Assembly: GCF_022513565.1 (NCBI RefSeq) | Contig: NZ_JAKWBE010000012.1 | Span: 1 to 64,000, forward strand | From: Streptomyces gilvus | GTDB taxonomy: Bacteria > Actinomycetota > Actinomycetes > Streptomycetales > Streptomycetaceae | DNA: 64,000 nt | Reading direction: 5' to 3' | Part shown: in pieces, positions 44,133 through 51,770 of the stretch | Position numbering within the stretch: the stretch's first letter is position 1 | How the letters are laid out: each line of letters starts with the position of its first letter | Program-made: the position numbers and the translations under genes | Notes under the pieces: model-generated | Seen by the model: the letters and a program-made list of their open reading frames with translations, nothing else | Database searches by the model: none | What the model was told of the DNA's origin: nothing

Positions 44133-44642
44133 GGTGGCTCCCCTCGGGAAGTGTGAACCGGGCGGGTCCCGGACTCATGAAGAAGACAACGGGGGACCTG
44201 TGGCGAGAGTCACGCTCCTGGGCGAACGGAATCAATCCATCCAACGCGGATGGTCACGACGAGTTCGGAATCAGTCACTCCCGGTCAAGTCCTTGTAAGG
44301 TCAAGGGAGTTGGTTGCGTGAAGTGAGTCACAGTTAGATGGTGCGGGTGGTCGACATATCAGGAAATCACGGAGCGAAGCAGGTCTCCGGAAAATCGCAC
44401 TACCCCTGGTAACACCCGGCTGACCTGGCATGACGCCTCGATGGTTGTCGTCCCGCCCCGCCGCTCCTTAGATTCCTCGGCCGTGTGCAACGAGCACCGC
44501 TCGGGAAACGTCCGTCCACCGCACCCGGCCCGCACCACCGGCCGGCGCGGCCGCGGCGGACGGGGCGGAGCGTCGCGACCGGCCCAAGTGCCGCGAGCGC
44601 GCCCCGCCTTGGGGGAGCCCGGGTGTTTCGAGAGGGAATTAC
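44133..44642. other. Long regulatory gap upstream of the Rpf gene
   Basis: 510 bp without a supported gene. Rpf genes in Streptomyces can be controlled by long leaders, including c-di-AMP (ydaO-type) riboswitches. I looked for the conserved ydaO segments on the + strand and did not find a convincing match. Several short G/C hairpins are possible just before the gene (about 44535-44610). No firm promoter call. Confidence 0.4.
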
Positions 44643-45308
44643 ATGTCCGAGTGTGCCGATACCACCCGCGACAACGTTCGTAAGACGCGTACGACGGCGG
44701 TCCTCGCCGGGGCCGCACTGCTCGCCCCCCTCGGACTGCTGGCCGCCACCGGCAACGCGGTCGCGGCGGACGGCGGAGTGTGGGACCGCATCGCCCAGTG
44801 CGAGAGCGGCGGCAACTGGCACATCAACACCGGCAACGGCTACTACGGCGGACTCCAGTTCTCCGCCGGCACCTGGCGCGCGTACGGCGGCTCGGCCTAC
44901 GCCTCCACCGCCGACAAGGCCTCCAGGGAAGCGCAGATCGCCGTCGCCACCAAGGTCCAGCACGCCCAGGGCTGGGGCGCCTGGCCGGTCTGTTCGGCCC
45001 GGGCCGGGGCGTACGGCAGCGCGCCCGCCTCGTCCGGCGCGGCCACCACGAAGGCGGCCCCCGAGGAGGTCGCCTCCAAGAAGGTGCCGAAGAACGTTTC
45101 GAAGCAGCCGTCGAAGGCGCCGGCCCGCTCGACCGGGCACACCAACCGCAGCTCCTCCCGCGGCGACTACACGGTCCGCGAGGGCGACACGCTCAGCATG
45201 ATCGCCGCGCGGCACGGGACCACCTGGCAGCGCCTGTACGCCGCCAACAAGGCCGTCATCGGCGGGGATCCGAACCTCATCGTGCCCGGGCAGCAGCTCG
45301 ACCTCTGA
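44643..45308 (+). CDS. Resuscitation-promoting factor with LysM domain
   Basis: The 221-residue secreted muralytic enzyme has an N-terminal signal peptide (TTAVLAGAALLAPLGLLAATGNAVA), a transglycosylase/lysozyme-like Rpf domain (GGVWDRIAQCESGGNWHINT, with the catalytic Glu in CESGG, continuing YYGGLQFSAGTWRAYGG), a linker of about 55 residues, and a C-terminal LysM domain (YTVREGDTLSMIAARHG...) that binds peptidoglycan. It helps cleave peptidoglycan during spore germination and growth. ATG 44643 has GAGAGGG upstream. Confidence 0.94.
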   Translation: MSECADTTRDNVRKTRTTAVLAGAALLAPLGLLAATGNAVAADGGVWDRIAQCESGGNWHINTGNGYYGGLQFSAGTWRAYGGSAYASTADKASREAQIAVATKVQHAQGWGAWPVCSARAGAYGSAPASSGAATTKAAPEEVASKKVPKNVSKQPSKAPARSTGHTNRSSSRGDYTVREGDTLSMIAARHGTTWQRLYAANKAVIGGDPNLIVPGQQLDL

Positions 45309-45334
45309 GGCACACCCCCTCACCGGGTACCGCG

Positions 45335-45367
45335 GGGCCTCGTCCGCCGAGACGGACGAGGCCCTTC
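45335..45367. terminator. Bidirectional terminator after the Rpf gene
   Basis: A perfect 12-bp stem GGGCCTCGTCCG (45335-45346) and CGGACGAGGCCC (45353-45364) with a six-base loop, followed by TT. It serves the Rpf gene and the convergent ABC transporter operon ending at 45400. Confidence 0.85.
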
Positions 45368-45399
45368 GGCGTCCGTACGGTCACCGAGGCCGCGCCCTG

Positions 45400-46047
45400 T
45401 CAGCGCCGCGCCCGCTCGTCCGCCTCGCCGCCGAACACGACCGTCCCGCGCCGCAGTTCGTACACCAGGACCGGGGTTCGGTGGCGAAGACCGGGCGGCA
45501 GCCGCTGCTCGGCGACGATCACACACGCGTCCAGACCGGCGAGCAGTTCGTACGTCCGGGCCGCGACCGGCGGTGACATGCCCTGCGCCGGCTCGTCGAC
45601 GAGGACCACGCGCGCGCGTGCCAGCAGGGCGCGGCAGAGGGCGAGCATGCGCTGCTCGCCGCCGGAGAGCGTGCCGGCCCGGTGCTGGAGCAGGGGCCTG
45701 AGCTGCGGGTAGGCGTCGAGGGCGAAGTCGTACCGCCGGCCGGCGAGTTCGAGGTTCTCGTGGACGGTGAGGGAGCCGAACACGGCCTGGCGCTCCGGGA
45801 CCAGGCACAGTCCGCGCCGCGCACGCTCGTACGCCGGCAGCCGGGTCACGTCGGTCCCGTCCCAGACCACCGTTCCGGCGGACAGCGGCACGGTACCGGC
45901 CAGCGCGCGCAGGGCGGTCGTACGGCCGGAGCCATTGCGGCCGAGCAGGACCGTGAGGCCGGGGGAGGGGGCGGCGAGGGTGACGCCGTGCAGGGCCTCC
46001 AGGGGGCCGTAGCGCACCCGGGCGTCGCGGAGGGAGATGCCGGTCAT
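45400..46047 (-). CDS. Branched-chain amino-acid ABC transporter ATPase (LivF-like)
   Basis: The 215-residue ATPase has Walker A GRNGSGRTT (the usual Lys is Arg), signature LSGGEQRMLALCRAL and Walker B VVLVDEPAQGMSP, with the LivF-type GLCLVPERQAVFGSLTVHENL Q-loop region. It is the second ATPase of the system. ATG 46047 overlaps the stop of the fused LivH-M-G gene (ATGA). The Arg in the P-loop is unusual and could lower ATP hydrolysis, leaving the fused ATPase as the main motor. Confidence 0.9.
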   Translation of the reverse strand: MTGISLRDARVRYGPLEALHGVTLAAPSPGLTVLLGRNGSGRTTALRALAGTVPLSAGTVVWDGTDVTRLPAYERARRGLCLVPERQAVFGSLTVHENLELAGRRYDFALDAYPQLRPLLQHRAGTLSGGEQRMLALCRALLARARVVLVDEPAQGMSPPVAARTYELLAGLDACVIVAEQRLPPGLRHRTPVLVYELRRGTVVFGGEADERARR

Positions 46048-49001
46048 GGGACGACCTCGTCCAGTACGTGGTCCGGGGGGCCGGAGGCGACGATGTGACC
46101 GGCCGTCATGACGTGCACGACATCGGCGAGGTCCGCGACCAGGTCGAGATCGTGCTCCACGACGAGGAGGGCGGCGCCGTCGGCCGCGAGGGCCTTCAGC
46201 ACGCGGGTCATGGCGGCGACCTCGGCGCTGTCCAGGCCGGCCGCGGGTTCGTCCAGGAGCAGGACGCGGGGGTTGCCGGCGAAGGCTCTGGCCAGTTCCA
46301 CGCGGCGGAGGGTGCCGGTGGGGAGGGCGGCGGCGGGGAGGGCTCGCGCCGGGCCGTCCAGGCCGAAGAGTCTGAGGGCGCGTTCGACCGCTTCCGGGGC
46401 GGTGGGACGCCCTTGTTCCGCGCCGATGCGGACGTTCTCGGCGACGGTGAGGGAGGGGAAGACGGAGAGCTGCTGGAAGGTGCGGGCGATGCCGAGGCGG
46501 GTGCGGGTGTGGGGCGGGAGCCCGGTGATGTCGCGGTCGCCGAGGTGGACCTGGCCGTGGGTGGGGCGGAGGGTGCCGGCGAGGCAGTGGAACAGGGTGC
46601 TCTTGCCGGCGCCGTTGGGGCCGACCACGGCGGTGATCCGGCCGGGGGGTACGTCGATGTCGACTTCGTCGAGGGCGGTGAAGCGGCCGTAGCGGGCGTG
46701 GAGGGAGCGGGCCTTGAGGGTCGGTGCGGGTGGGTGTGGGCCGTGCACCCGGCCTCCGGCCGGGTCTGTGTTCCCACCCGCACCGCCCGTGCGGCTCTCG
46801 TGGTCGGGAGGGGGTGGCCCTGGTGGGGGCTGAGCGCCGTCGGCGGCTGCGGCTCGCGGCCGGGAAGGCGGCCGTGGTGGGGCCGCGGTCGGGGGCCGGG
46901 AAGGGGGCCGTGGTGGGGCTGCGGTCGAGGGCCGGGGTGTGGGCTCTCGCGGAGGCTCCTTGTCGGTGCTTCCTGAGACACCTCGATGTGGGGGCGGCTC
47001 GACGTCTGACTCGCTCGCCCGCTGCGTCGTGCCGACACCCGTAACGCCCGCCCCCTCCGGCGTGCCGGCTCCCGTCACCCCTGCCCCCTCCGGCGTGCCG
47101 GCTCCCGTCACCCCCTCCAGCGCCCGTCGCCCGGTGGCAGGTTGGGCTGCGGGGTGTACTTGTGCTCGTACGCGTGTCCCCAGCGGCGTGAGTTTCGCCG
47201 TCCGGTGGCCCCGCAGGCGACTCGACGCGGTGCGCAGGGCCTCGTACGGGCCGCCCGGGAAGCGGCCCACCAGGGCTGCCAGGACGCCGATCAGGGCCGC
47301 CGCCACCCCGCCCCGGGCGCCCGCGTCGAGGCCGACCAGGAGGGCCGCCGCGGCCAGGGCGCCCAGGGTGCTGTCGGCGCCCAGGACCACCACCGCGGCG
47401 AACCAGAGCAGACCGCGCACGGGGTCGTAGGCGGCGGGATCGAAGGCGCGCACCCCCATGCCCAGCATGCCGCCGCCGAGGGCGGCCAGCGCGGCGCCCG
47501 AGACGAAGGCCAGCAGCTTGAGCGAGGGCACCTGCACGCCGGTCGCCGACGCCCCCGACTCGTCGTCCCGCATCGCCGCCAGTGCCCGGCCCGTACGGCC
47601 CCTGCGCAGGGCGTGGGTCGCCAGCAACGCGGCCGCCAGCAGCAGCAGTTCGAGGACGTAGTACGCGCGGTCGCCGTCGAAGCCCGCCGGGCGGTCCAGG
47701 GACAGGTCGGAGGTCGCGTACGGCTGGGCGAAGACGAAGCGGCTCACCCCGACGCCCACGGCGAAGGTCGCCAGGGCGAGCGCGAGGCCCCGGCGGCTGA
47801 TCGCGGGCCAGCCCGTCAGCAGGCCCAGGGGAGCCACCAGGGCGACCGCGACCGCGAGGGCGGCCAGTTCCGGGAGGCGGGGCAGGCCCGGGAAGCGGCC
47901 GGCGGAGAGAAGGGCCGTGAAGAGGGCGCCCAGGCCCGCGTACGCCGCCTGGCCGAGGGAGATCTGCCCGCCGCGGCCCGTGACGACGACCAGGGAGAGC
48001 AGGACCACGCCCAGCGCCGGCACCTGGACCGACGTGTGCAGGTCCGAGCCCGCGAAGCCCAGCGGCAGCAGGAACAGCACGACCGCCACGATCCACGCGC
48101 CCGGCGGTGTCGGCACGCGCGCGGTGGCCGTGCGGGGCAGGGCGTCACGCGTGCCCACGCGGGGCATCGCCAGGGACGTGACCAGCAGGGCGACGACGAA
48201 CAGGTTCGCGTCGGCCGCCTGCAGCAGCGGCCCGCCCCAGCCCGACGGATGCAGCCGGGTCAACTGGCTCTGCGCCACCCCGATGCCGAGCGCCACCACG
48301 ACGGCGACCGGCAGACTGCGCATCCGCGCGGCCACCGCCACCGCCACGACCTCCATGACCAGCAGCGGCAGCCCGTACGGGTCAAGGCGGACGTACGGCG
48401 CGAGCAGCGCGCCCGTCAGTCCCGCCGTGAAGGACCCGAACGCCCAGCCGGCCGCCGCCACCCGGTCCGCGTCGATCCCGCCGAGCACCGCGAGCTGCCG
48501 GTCGTCCACCACGGCCCGCAGCTCCCGTCCGAACCGGGTCCAGCGGATCACCGCACCGACCCCGGCCGCCAGCACCAGCGCGACCGCCAGCTGTCCCCAG
48601 GGGTCCGCCGACACCAGCTCGGGTGCGTCGTCCCTCGCCCCCTGCCCCCACAGCAGCGCCGCCCCGCCGACCAGCAGCACGAAGACCCCGATCGAGGCGA
48701 CCAGGGTCTGCGCCGGGTCACTGCCCCGCACCGCCAGCGGGCGGAAGACGAACCGCTCAAGCGTGACGCCGATCGCCGGCGCGAGGACGACGAGGGTCGC
48801 CGTCGCCGCCAGCCACAGCGGCCACCCCCACCCGACCACGCACTGCCGCAGCACGTACGCGCACACCATCGCGATCGCGCCGTGCGCGAAGTTCAGCACG
48901 CCGGTCGCGCGGTACGTCACGATCAGGCCGATCCCGGTGAGCGCGGCCGCGCTGCCCACCGAGAGGCCGGCGAGCGTGAGGTCGTACGTCAGTGACGACA
49001 T
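46044..49001 (-). CDS. Fused LivH-LivM-LivG branched-chain amino-acid-type ABC transporter
   Basis: A single 985-residue protein. Residues 1-290 are a LivH-type permease (VLNFAHGAIAMVCAYVLRQ), about 300-580 a LivM-type permease (GRGGQISLGQAAYAGLGALF), about 590-745 a Pro/Ala/Thr-rich linker with 11-residue VTGAGTPEGAG repeats and PPRPPSRP repeats, and about 750-985 a LivG-type ATPase (Walker A GPNGAGKSTL; signature LPTGTLRRVELARAF, a degenerate form of LSGGxxRR; Walker B LLLDEPAAGLD). These are normally three separate proteins. Both junctions run in one frame. ATG 49001 overlaps the stop of the upstream membrane-protein gene by one base. Confidence 0.93.
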   Translation of the reverse strand: MSSLTYDLTLAGLSVGSAAALTGIGLIVTYRATGVLNFAHGAIAMVCAYVLRQCVVGWGWPLWLAATATLVVLAPAIGVTLERFVFRPLAVRGSDPAQTLVASIGVFVLLVGGAALLWGQGARDDAPELVSADPWGQLAVALVLAAGVGAVIRWTRFGRELRAVVDDRQLAVLGGIDADRVAAAGWAFGSFTAGLTGALLAPYVRLDPYGLPLLVMEVVAVAVAARMRSLPVAVVVALGIGVAQSQLTRLHPSGWGGPLLQAADANLFVVALLVTSLAMPRVGTRDALPRTATARVPTPPGAWIVAVVLFLLPLGFAGSDLHTSVQVPALGVVLLSLVVVTGRGGQISLGQAAYAGLGALFTALLSAGRFPGLPRLPELAALAVAVALVAPLGLLTGWPAISRRGLALALATFAVGVGVSRFVFAQPYATSDLSLDRPAGFDGDRAYYVLELLLLAAALLATHALRRGRTGRALAAMRDDESGASATGVQVPSLKLLAFVSGAALAALGGGMLGMGVRAFDPAAYDPVRGLLWFAAVVVLGADSTLGALAAAALLVGLDAGARGGVAAALIGVLAALVGRFPGGPYEALRTASSRLRGHRTAKLTPLGTRVRAQVHPAAQPATGRRALEGVTGAGTPEGAGVTGAGTPEGAGVTGVGTTQRASESDVEPPPHRGVSGSTDKEPPREPTPRPSTAAPPRPPSRPPTAAPPRPPSRPRAAAADGAQPPPGPPPPDHESRTGGAGGNTDPAGGRVHGPHPPAPTLKARSLHARYGRFTALDEVDIDVPPGRITAVVGPNGAGKSTLFHCLAGTLRPTHGQVHLGDRDITGLPPHTRTRLGIARTFQQLSVFPSLTVAENVRIGAEQGRPTAPEAVERALRLFGLDGPARALPAAALPTGTLRRVELARAFAGNPRVLLLDEPAAGLDSAEVAAMTRVLKALAADGAALLVVEHDLDLVADLADVVHVMTAGHIVASGPPDHVLDEVVP
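47049..47114 (-). repeat. 33-bp repeats in the LivM-LivG linker
   Basis: Two near-perfect 33-bp units with a third decayed one (to about 47040) encode VTGAGTPEGAG on the minus strand. A second repeat tract at about 46855-46940 encodes APPRPPSRP units. Both lie only in the linker and not in the flanking domains. Confidence 0.75.
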
Positions 49002-49480
49002 CAGTCGGTTTCTTCGACGGGCTCACAGATGGGGCACGGGCCCAGTTCACCGCCGGCCAGGAGCTTGGCGTCCACCGGGACCGCCTCCGCCTTCCCGGCC
49101 ACCAGTGGACAGTCCGCCCGGTGCCAGAGCGTGCCCCCGGGCACCATCAGCAGGTCCCCGCTGACCGCGAGGGGCGCACCGGCCGGCTGCCCCGACTCGT
49201 CGTCCGCGTCCGGGGGCTCGGCGGCGACCAGGAGGCCGTACAGCTCCTCCACGCGCGAGGCGGCGAGCGCGCCCCGGCCGTGCGTGAGCAGCACCGCCCC
49301 CGCGATGATCAGGGCCGCGCCCGGGATCGAGCAGGAGGCCAGATAGGGCAGCTGCCGCTCGGCGTAGCGCTCACCCGAGACGCCGTACCAGCCGATGACG
49401 CACAGCACCGCGCCCGCGGCGAGCGCGGCCCAGCCGGCCCACAGGACGGGGTGCACGGTCCGCAGTCTGGCTGTCCGCAT
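49001..49480 (-). CDS. Two-helix membrane protein with an Ada-like Cys motif
   Basis: A 159-residue protein. Two hydrophobic helices (VLWAGWAALAAGAVLCVIGW, IPGAALIIAGAVLLTH) are followed by a cytoplasmic domain ending WHRADCPLVAGK, and 25 residues later LGPCPICEPVE. The pattern W-H-x-x-x-C then C-x-x-C is like the zinc-binding Ada-type fold. ATG 49480 is chosen because it gives a sensible N-terminus before the first helix. It is the first gene of the transporter operon on the minus strand. Function unknown. Confidence 0.82.
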   Translation of the reverse strand: MRTARLRTVHPVLWAGWAALAAGAVLCVIGWYGVSGERYAERQLPYLASCSIPGAALIIAGAVLLTHGRGALAASRVEELYGLLVAAEPPDADDESGQPAGAPLAVSGDLLMVPGGTLWHRADCPLVAGKAEAVPVDAKLLAGGELGPCPICEPVEETD

Positions 49481-49611
49481 CTCTGGCTCCCACACGTCAC
49501 GTGTCTGACTGTCTTCCCAGGTCTGCCGATCGCTTGCACTATGCCTTCTGGAAGCTGACCCTGAAAGCACCGGGCGCACCTTGCCCGGAACGACACCCGG
49601 TGGTGAGCCAG

Positions 49612-50190
49612 ATGGTTCTCGGGAGCGACCTCAGGCGGGGGAAGGCACGAGGGGGGCGCGGCCCGCGGGCGGCGGGACGGGGTACGGCGGCGCTCGCCGC
49701 CCTCGTTCTCATCCTCGCCCCCGTCCTCGCGGCGTGCAGCGACAAGAGCGGCGGCGGCAGCCAGAGCGCGCCCCCCACTCCGTCCGTGGCGACCTCGGCG
49801 ACGAGCGCGCCCGCCACCGCGCCCGCCGACCCCGCGGCCGCCAAGCAGGAGATCACCCGCGACTGGCAGAAGTTCTTCGACCCGAAGACGTCGCTGGCCG
49901 AGAAGCAGAAGGTGCTGGAGAACGGCGACCGGATGGCGCCGGTGCTGAAGGCCTTCAGCGGTGACAAGCGCGGCGGCCAGGTGCAGGCTCAGGTCCAGAA
50001 GATCGAGTTCACGTCACCGACCAGGGCGACCGTGACGTACGCGCTGACCCTGCAAGGTGCCACCGCGCTGCCGAACGCCTCCGGGACCTCGGTCCTGCAG
50101 GGCGGCACCTGGAAGGTGTCCGTCAACACCCTGTGCTCGCTGGTCCAGCTGAGCGGCGATGCGTCGGGTTCGCCGGCCGCGGGCTGCTGA
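49612..50190 (+). CDS. Secreted lipoprotein of unknown function
   Basis: A 192-residue lipoprotein. The signal region TAALAALVLILAPVLAAC ends in a lipobox (LAAC). The mature part has a Ser/Thr/Pro linker and a domain (ITRDWQKFFDPKTSLAEKQKVLENGDRM..., TVTYALTLQGATALPNASGT, GGTWKVSVNTLCSLVQL) like the mycobacterial low-molecular-weight antigen MTB12/Mtb12-type proteins. ATG 49612 has GGTGGTGAG upstream; GTGs at 49603 and 49600 are alternatives. It is divergent from the transporter operon and overlaps the substrate-binding gene by 32 bp, suggesting shared expression. Confidence 0.8.
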   Translation: MVLGSDLRRGKARGGRGPRAAGRGTAALAALVLILAPVLAACSDKSGGGSQSAPPTPSVATSATSAPATAPADPAAAKQEITRDWQKFFDPKTSLAEKQKVLENGDRMAPVLKAFSGDKRGGQVQAQVQKIEFTSPTRATVTYALTLQGATALPNASGTSVLQGGTWKVSVNTLCSLVQLSGDASGSPAAGC

Positions 50191-51460
50191 GCGCGCGGTC
50201 GCCGCCGTGCTGCTGCTCCTGCTGGGCACGGCCTGCGGCAGCCGGCTGCCGGAGAGCGACTTCGAGCACGACACCCGCACGCCCGCGCCCGCGCCGAGCG
50301 GCGGCACACCGATCCCCGTCGGCATCATCACCAGCGTCACCAGCCCGGTCGGCGGCGCCGCCTTCACCGGCCCGCGCGACGGCGCCAAGGCCTACTTCGA
50401 CCGCCTCAACGCGCGCGGGGGCATCGACGGCCACCCCGTCCAGGTACGCGAGTGCGACGACGGCGGCAGCGGCGTCGGCGACAACACCTGCGTCCACCAG
50501 CTGGTCGACGAGGACAAGGTCGTCGCCCTGGTCGCCACCACCGCCCTCGAGTACGCGGGCGCCCCCCGCGTCTCCCACGCGCGCGTACCCGACATCGGCG
50601 GCCAGCCCATCGGCGCCGCCTACGACACCTGGCCCCACCTCTACGGCATCTACGGCAGTCTCGCGCCCAGGAACGGCACCCCGGGCTGGGACGGGAAGCT
50701 GTACGGCGGCACGGAGGTCTACCGGTACTTCAAGCAGAAGCAGGGCGCCCGCACGGCGGCCGTCGTGTCGTACAACCAGGCCTCCTCCGCCGCCTACGCC
50801 CGTCTCGTCGAGCAGGGGTTGAAGGCCGAGGGCTACAAGGTCGTCAGCGAGCAGGTCGACTTCGCGCTGCCGAACTTCCGTGCCGCCGCGGCCGACCTGA
50901 AGGAGCAGGGCGCCGACCTGGTCTTCGACGCCATCGACACCCATGGCAACGCCCAGCTGTGCAAGGCGATGGACGAGGTCGGCGCCAGGGTCATCGCCAA
51001 GGTCACCAACGTCCAGAACTGGACCTCCACCGTCCCGGACGACTACAAGGACTCGCCGCGCTGCCGCAACGCCCTGTGGGCGACCGGGGCCAGCCGCAAC
51101 TACGACGACACCGCGAACGCGGCCGTGCGGGAGTTCCGGGACGCGACGAAGGGCCTGAAGACGCACTCCCAGTGGCAACTGGAGGGCTGGGCGGCCGCGA
51201 TGTGGTTCACGGACGCGGCCAGGTCCTGCGCGCGGACCGGCATCACGCGCGCGTGCGTGGACGGCTTCATGAACCGCAGCGACGGCTACACCGCGGGCGG
51301 GCTGCTGCTGCCGGTGTCCTTCGAGCGGCTGGCCGCGCCGCCGAGGACCCGCCGGACGTGTCTGTCGGTGGCGCGCTGGAGGGACGGCAAGGGCTGGGTC
51401 TCCCAAGGGGACATGGACCACACCTGTTTCGACGTGCCGCAATTTCCGTACTCCCCCTGA
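50159..51460 (+). CDS. ABC transporter substrate-binding lipoprotein (LivJ-like)
   Basis: The 433-residue protein has a lipoprotein signal (AERAVAAVLLLLLGTACGS), then a type I periplasmic-binding fold: PVGIITSVTSPVGGAAFTGPRDGAKAYFDRLNARGGIDGHPVQV, the standard LivJ opening, and KQKQGARTAAVVSYNQASS in the hinge. It should deliver a branched-chain amino acid or similar amphipathic solute to the fused permease-ATPase encoded divergently at 45400-49001. ATG 50159 lies within the end of the upstream lipoprotein gene. Confidence 0.9.
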   Translation: MRRVRRPRAAERAVAAVLLLLLGTACGSRLPESDFEHDTRTPAPAPSGGTPIPVGIITSVTSPVGGAAFTGPRDGAKAYFDRLNARGGIDGHPVQVRECDDGGSGVGDNTCVHQLVDEDKVVALVATTALEYAGAPRVSHARVPDIGGQPIGAAYDTWPHLYGIYGSLAPRNGTPGWDGKLYGGTEVYRYFKQKQGARTAAVVSYNQASSAAYARLVEQGLKAEGYKVVSEQVDFALPNFRAAAADLKEQGADLVFDAIDTHGNAQLCKAMDEVGARVIAKVTNVQNWTSTVPDDYKDSPRCRNALWATGASRNYDDTANAAVREFRDATKGLKTHSQWQLEGWAAAMWFTDAARSCARTGITRACVDGFMNRSDGYTAGGLLLPVSFERLAAPPRTRRTCLSVARWRDGKGWVSQGDMDHTCFDVPQFPYSP

Positions 51461-51472
51461 CAGAGACGTCGA

Positions 51473-51770
51473 CGCGAGCGGCGCTGGTACCTCGTCGCCT
51501 GGGACCTGGAGCGCGAGGACTGCTCGTGCCGCTGGAGGAGGCCGCCGAGCGGATCTCGCCGAGCGCCGGGACGCTGGAGGCGGACGGGCCGGACCTGTGT
51601 CCTGCGCACGGGGGCGGTGAGCCTTGAGGTGATGGTGATTCACGTGATGATGACGGGCTTCGAGTTCGAGGTGCTGGAGCCCGCCGAGCCGACCGAGGCG
51701 ATCAGGACGGCTCGGGACCGGCTGTCGCGCGCGCTTCTCCGAGCGGCTCGTCCTCGGTCGCCGCGTACTC
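51473..51770 (+). pseudogene. Decayed WYL-domain (YafY-type) transcriptional regulator
   Basis: Three pieces in different frames match the C-terminal part of WYL regulators in order: RRWYLVAWDLERED (from 51473), PLEEAAERISPSAGTLEADG (from 51529) and VLRTGAVSLEVMVIHVMMTG followed by FEFEVLEPAEPTEAIRTARD (from about 51602 on). At least two frame changes separate them, and no N-terminal DNA-binding part remains. Its end overlaps the 3' end of ctaD from 51702. Confidence 0.7.

Noticed and set aside
44133..44642. ydaO-type (c-di-AMP) riboswitch upstream of the Rpf gene
   Set aside because: Expected from other Streptomyces rpf genes, but the conserved segments are not recognisable here on reading.
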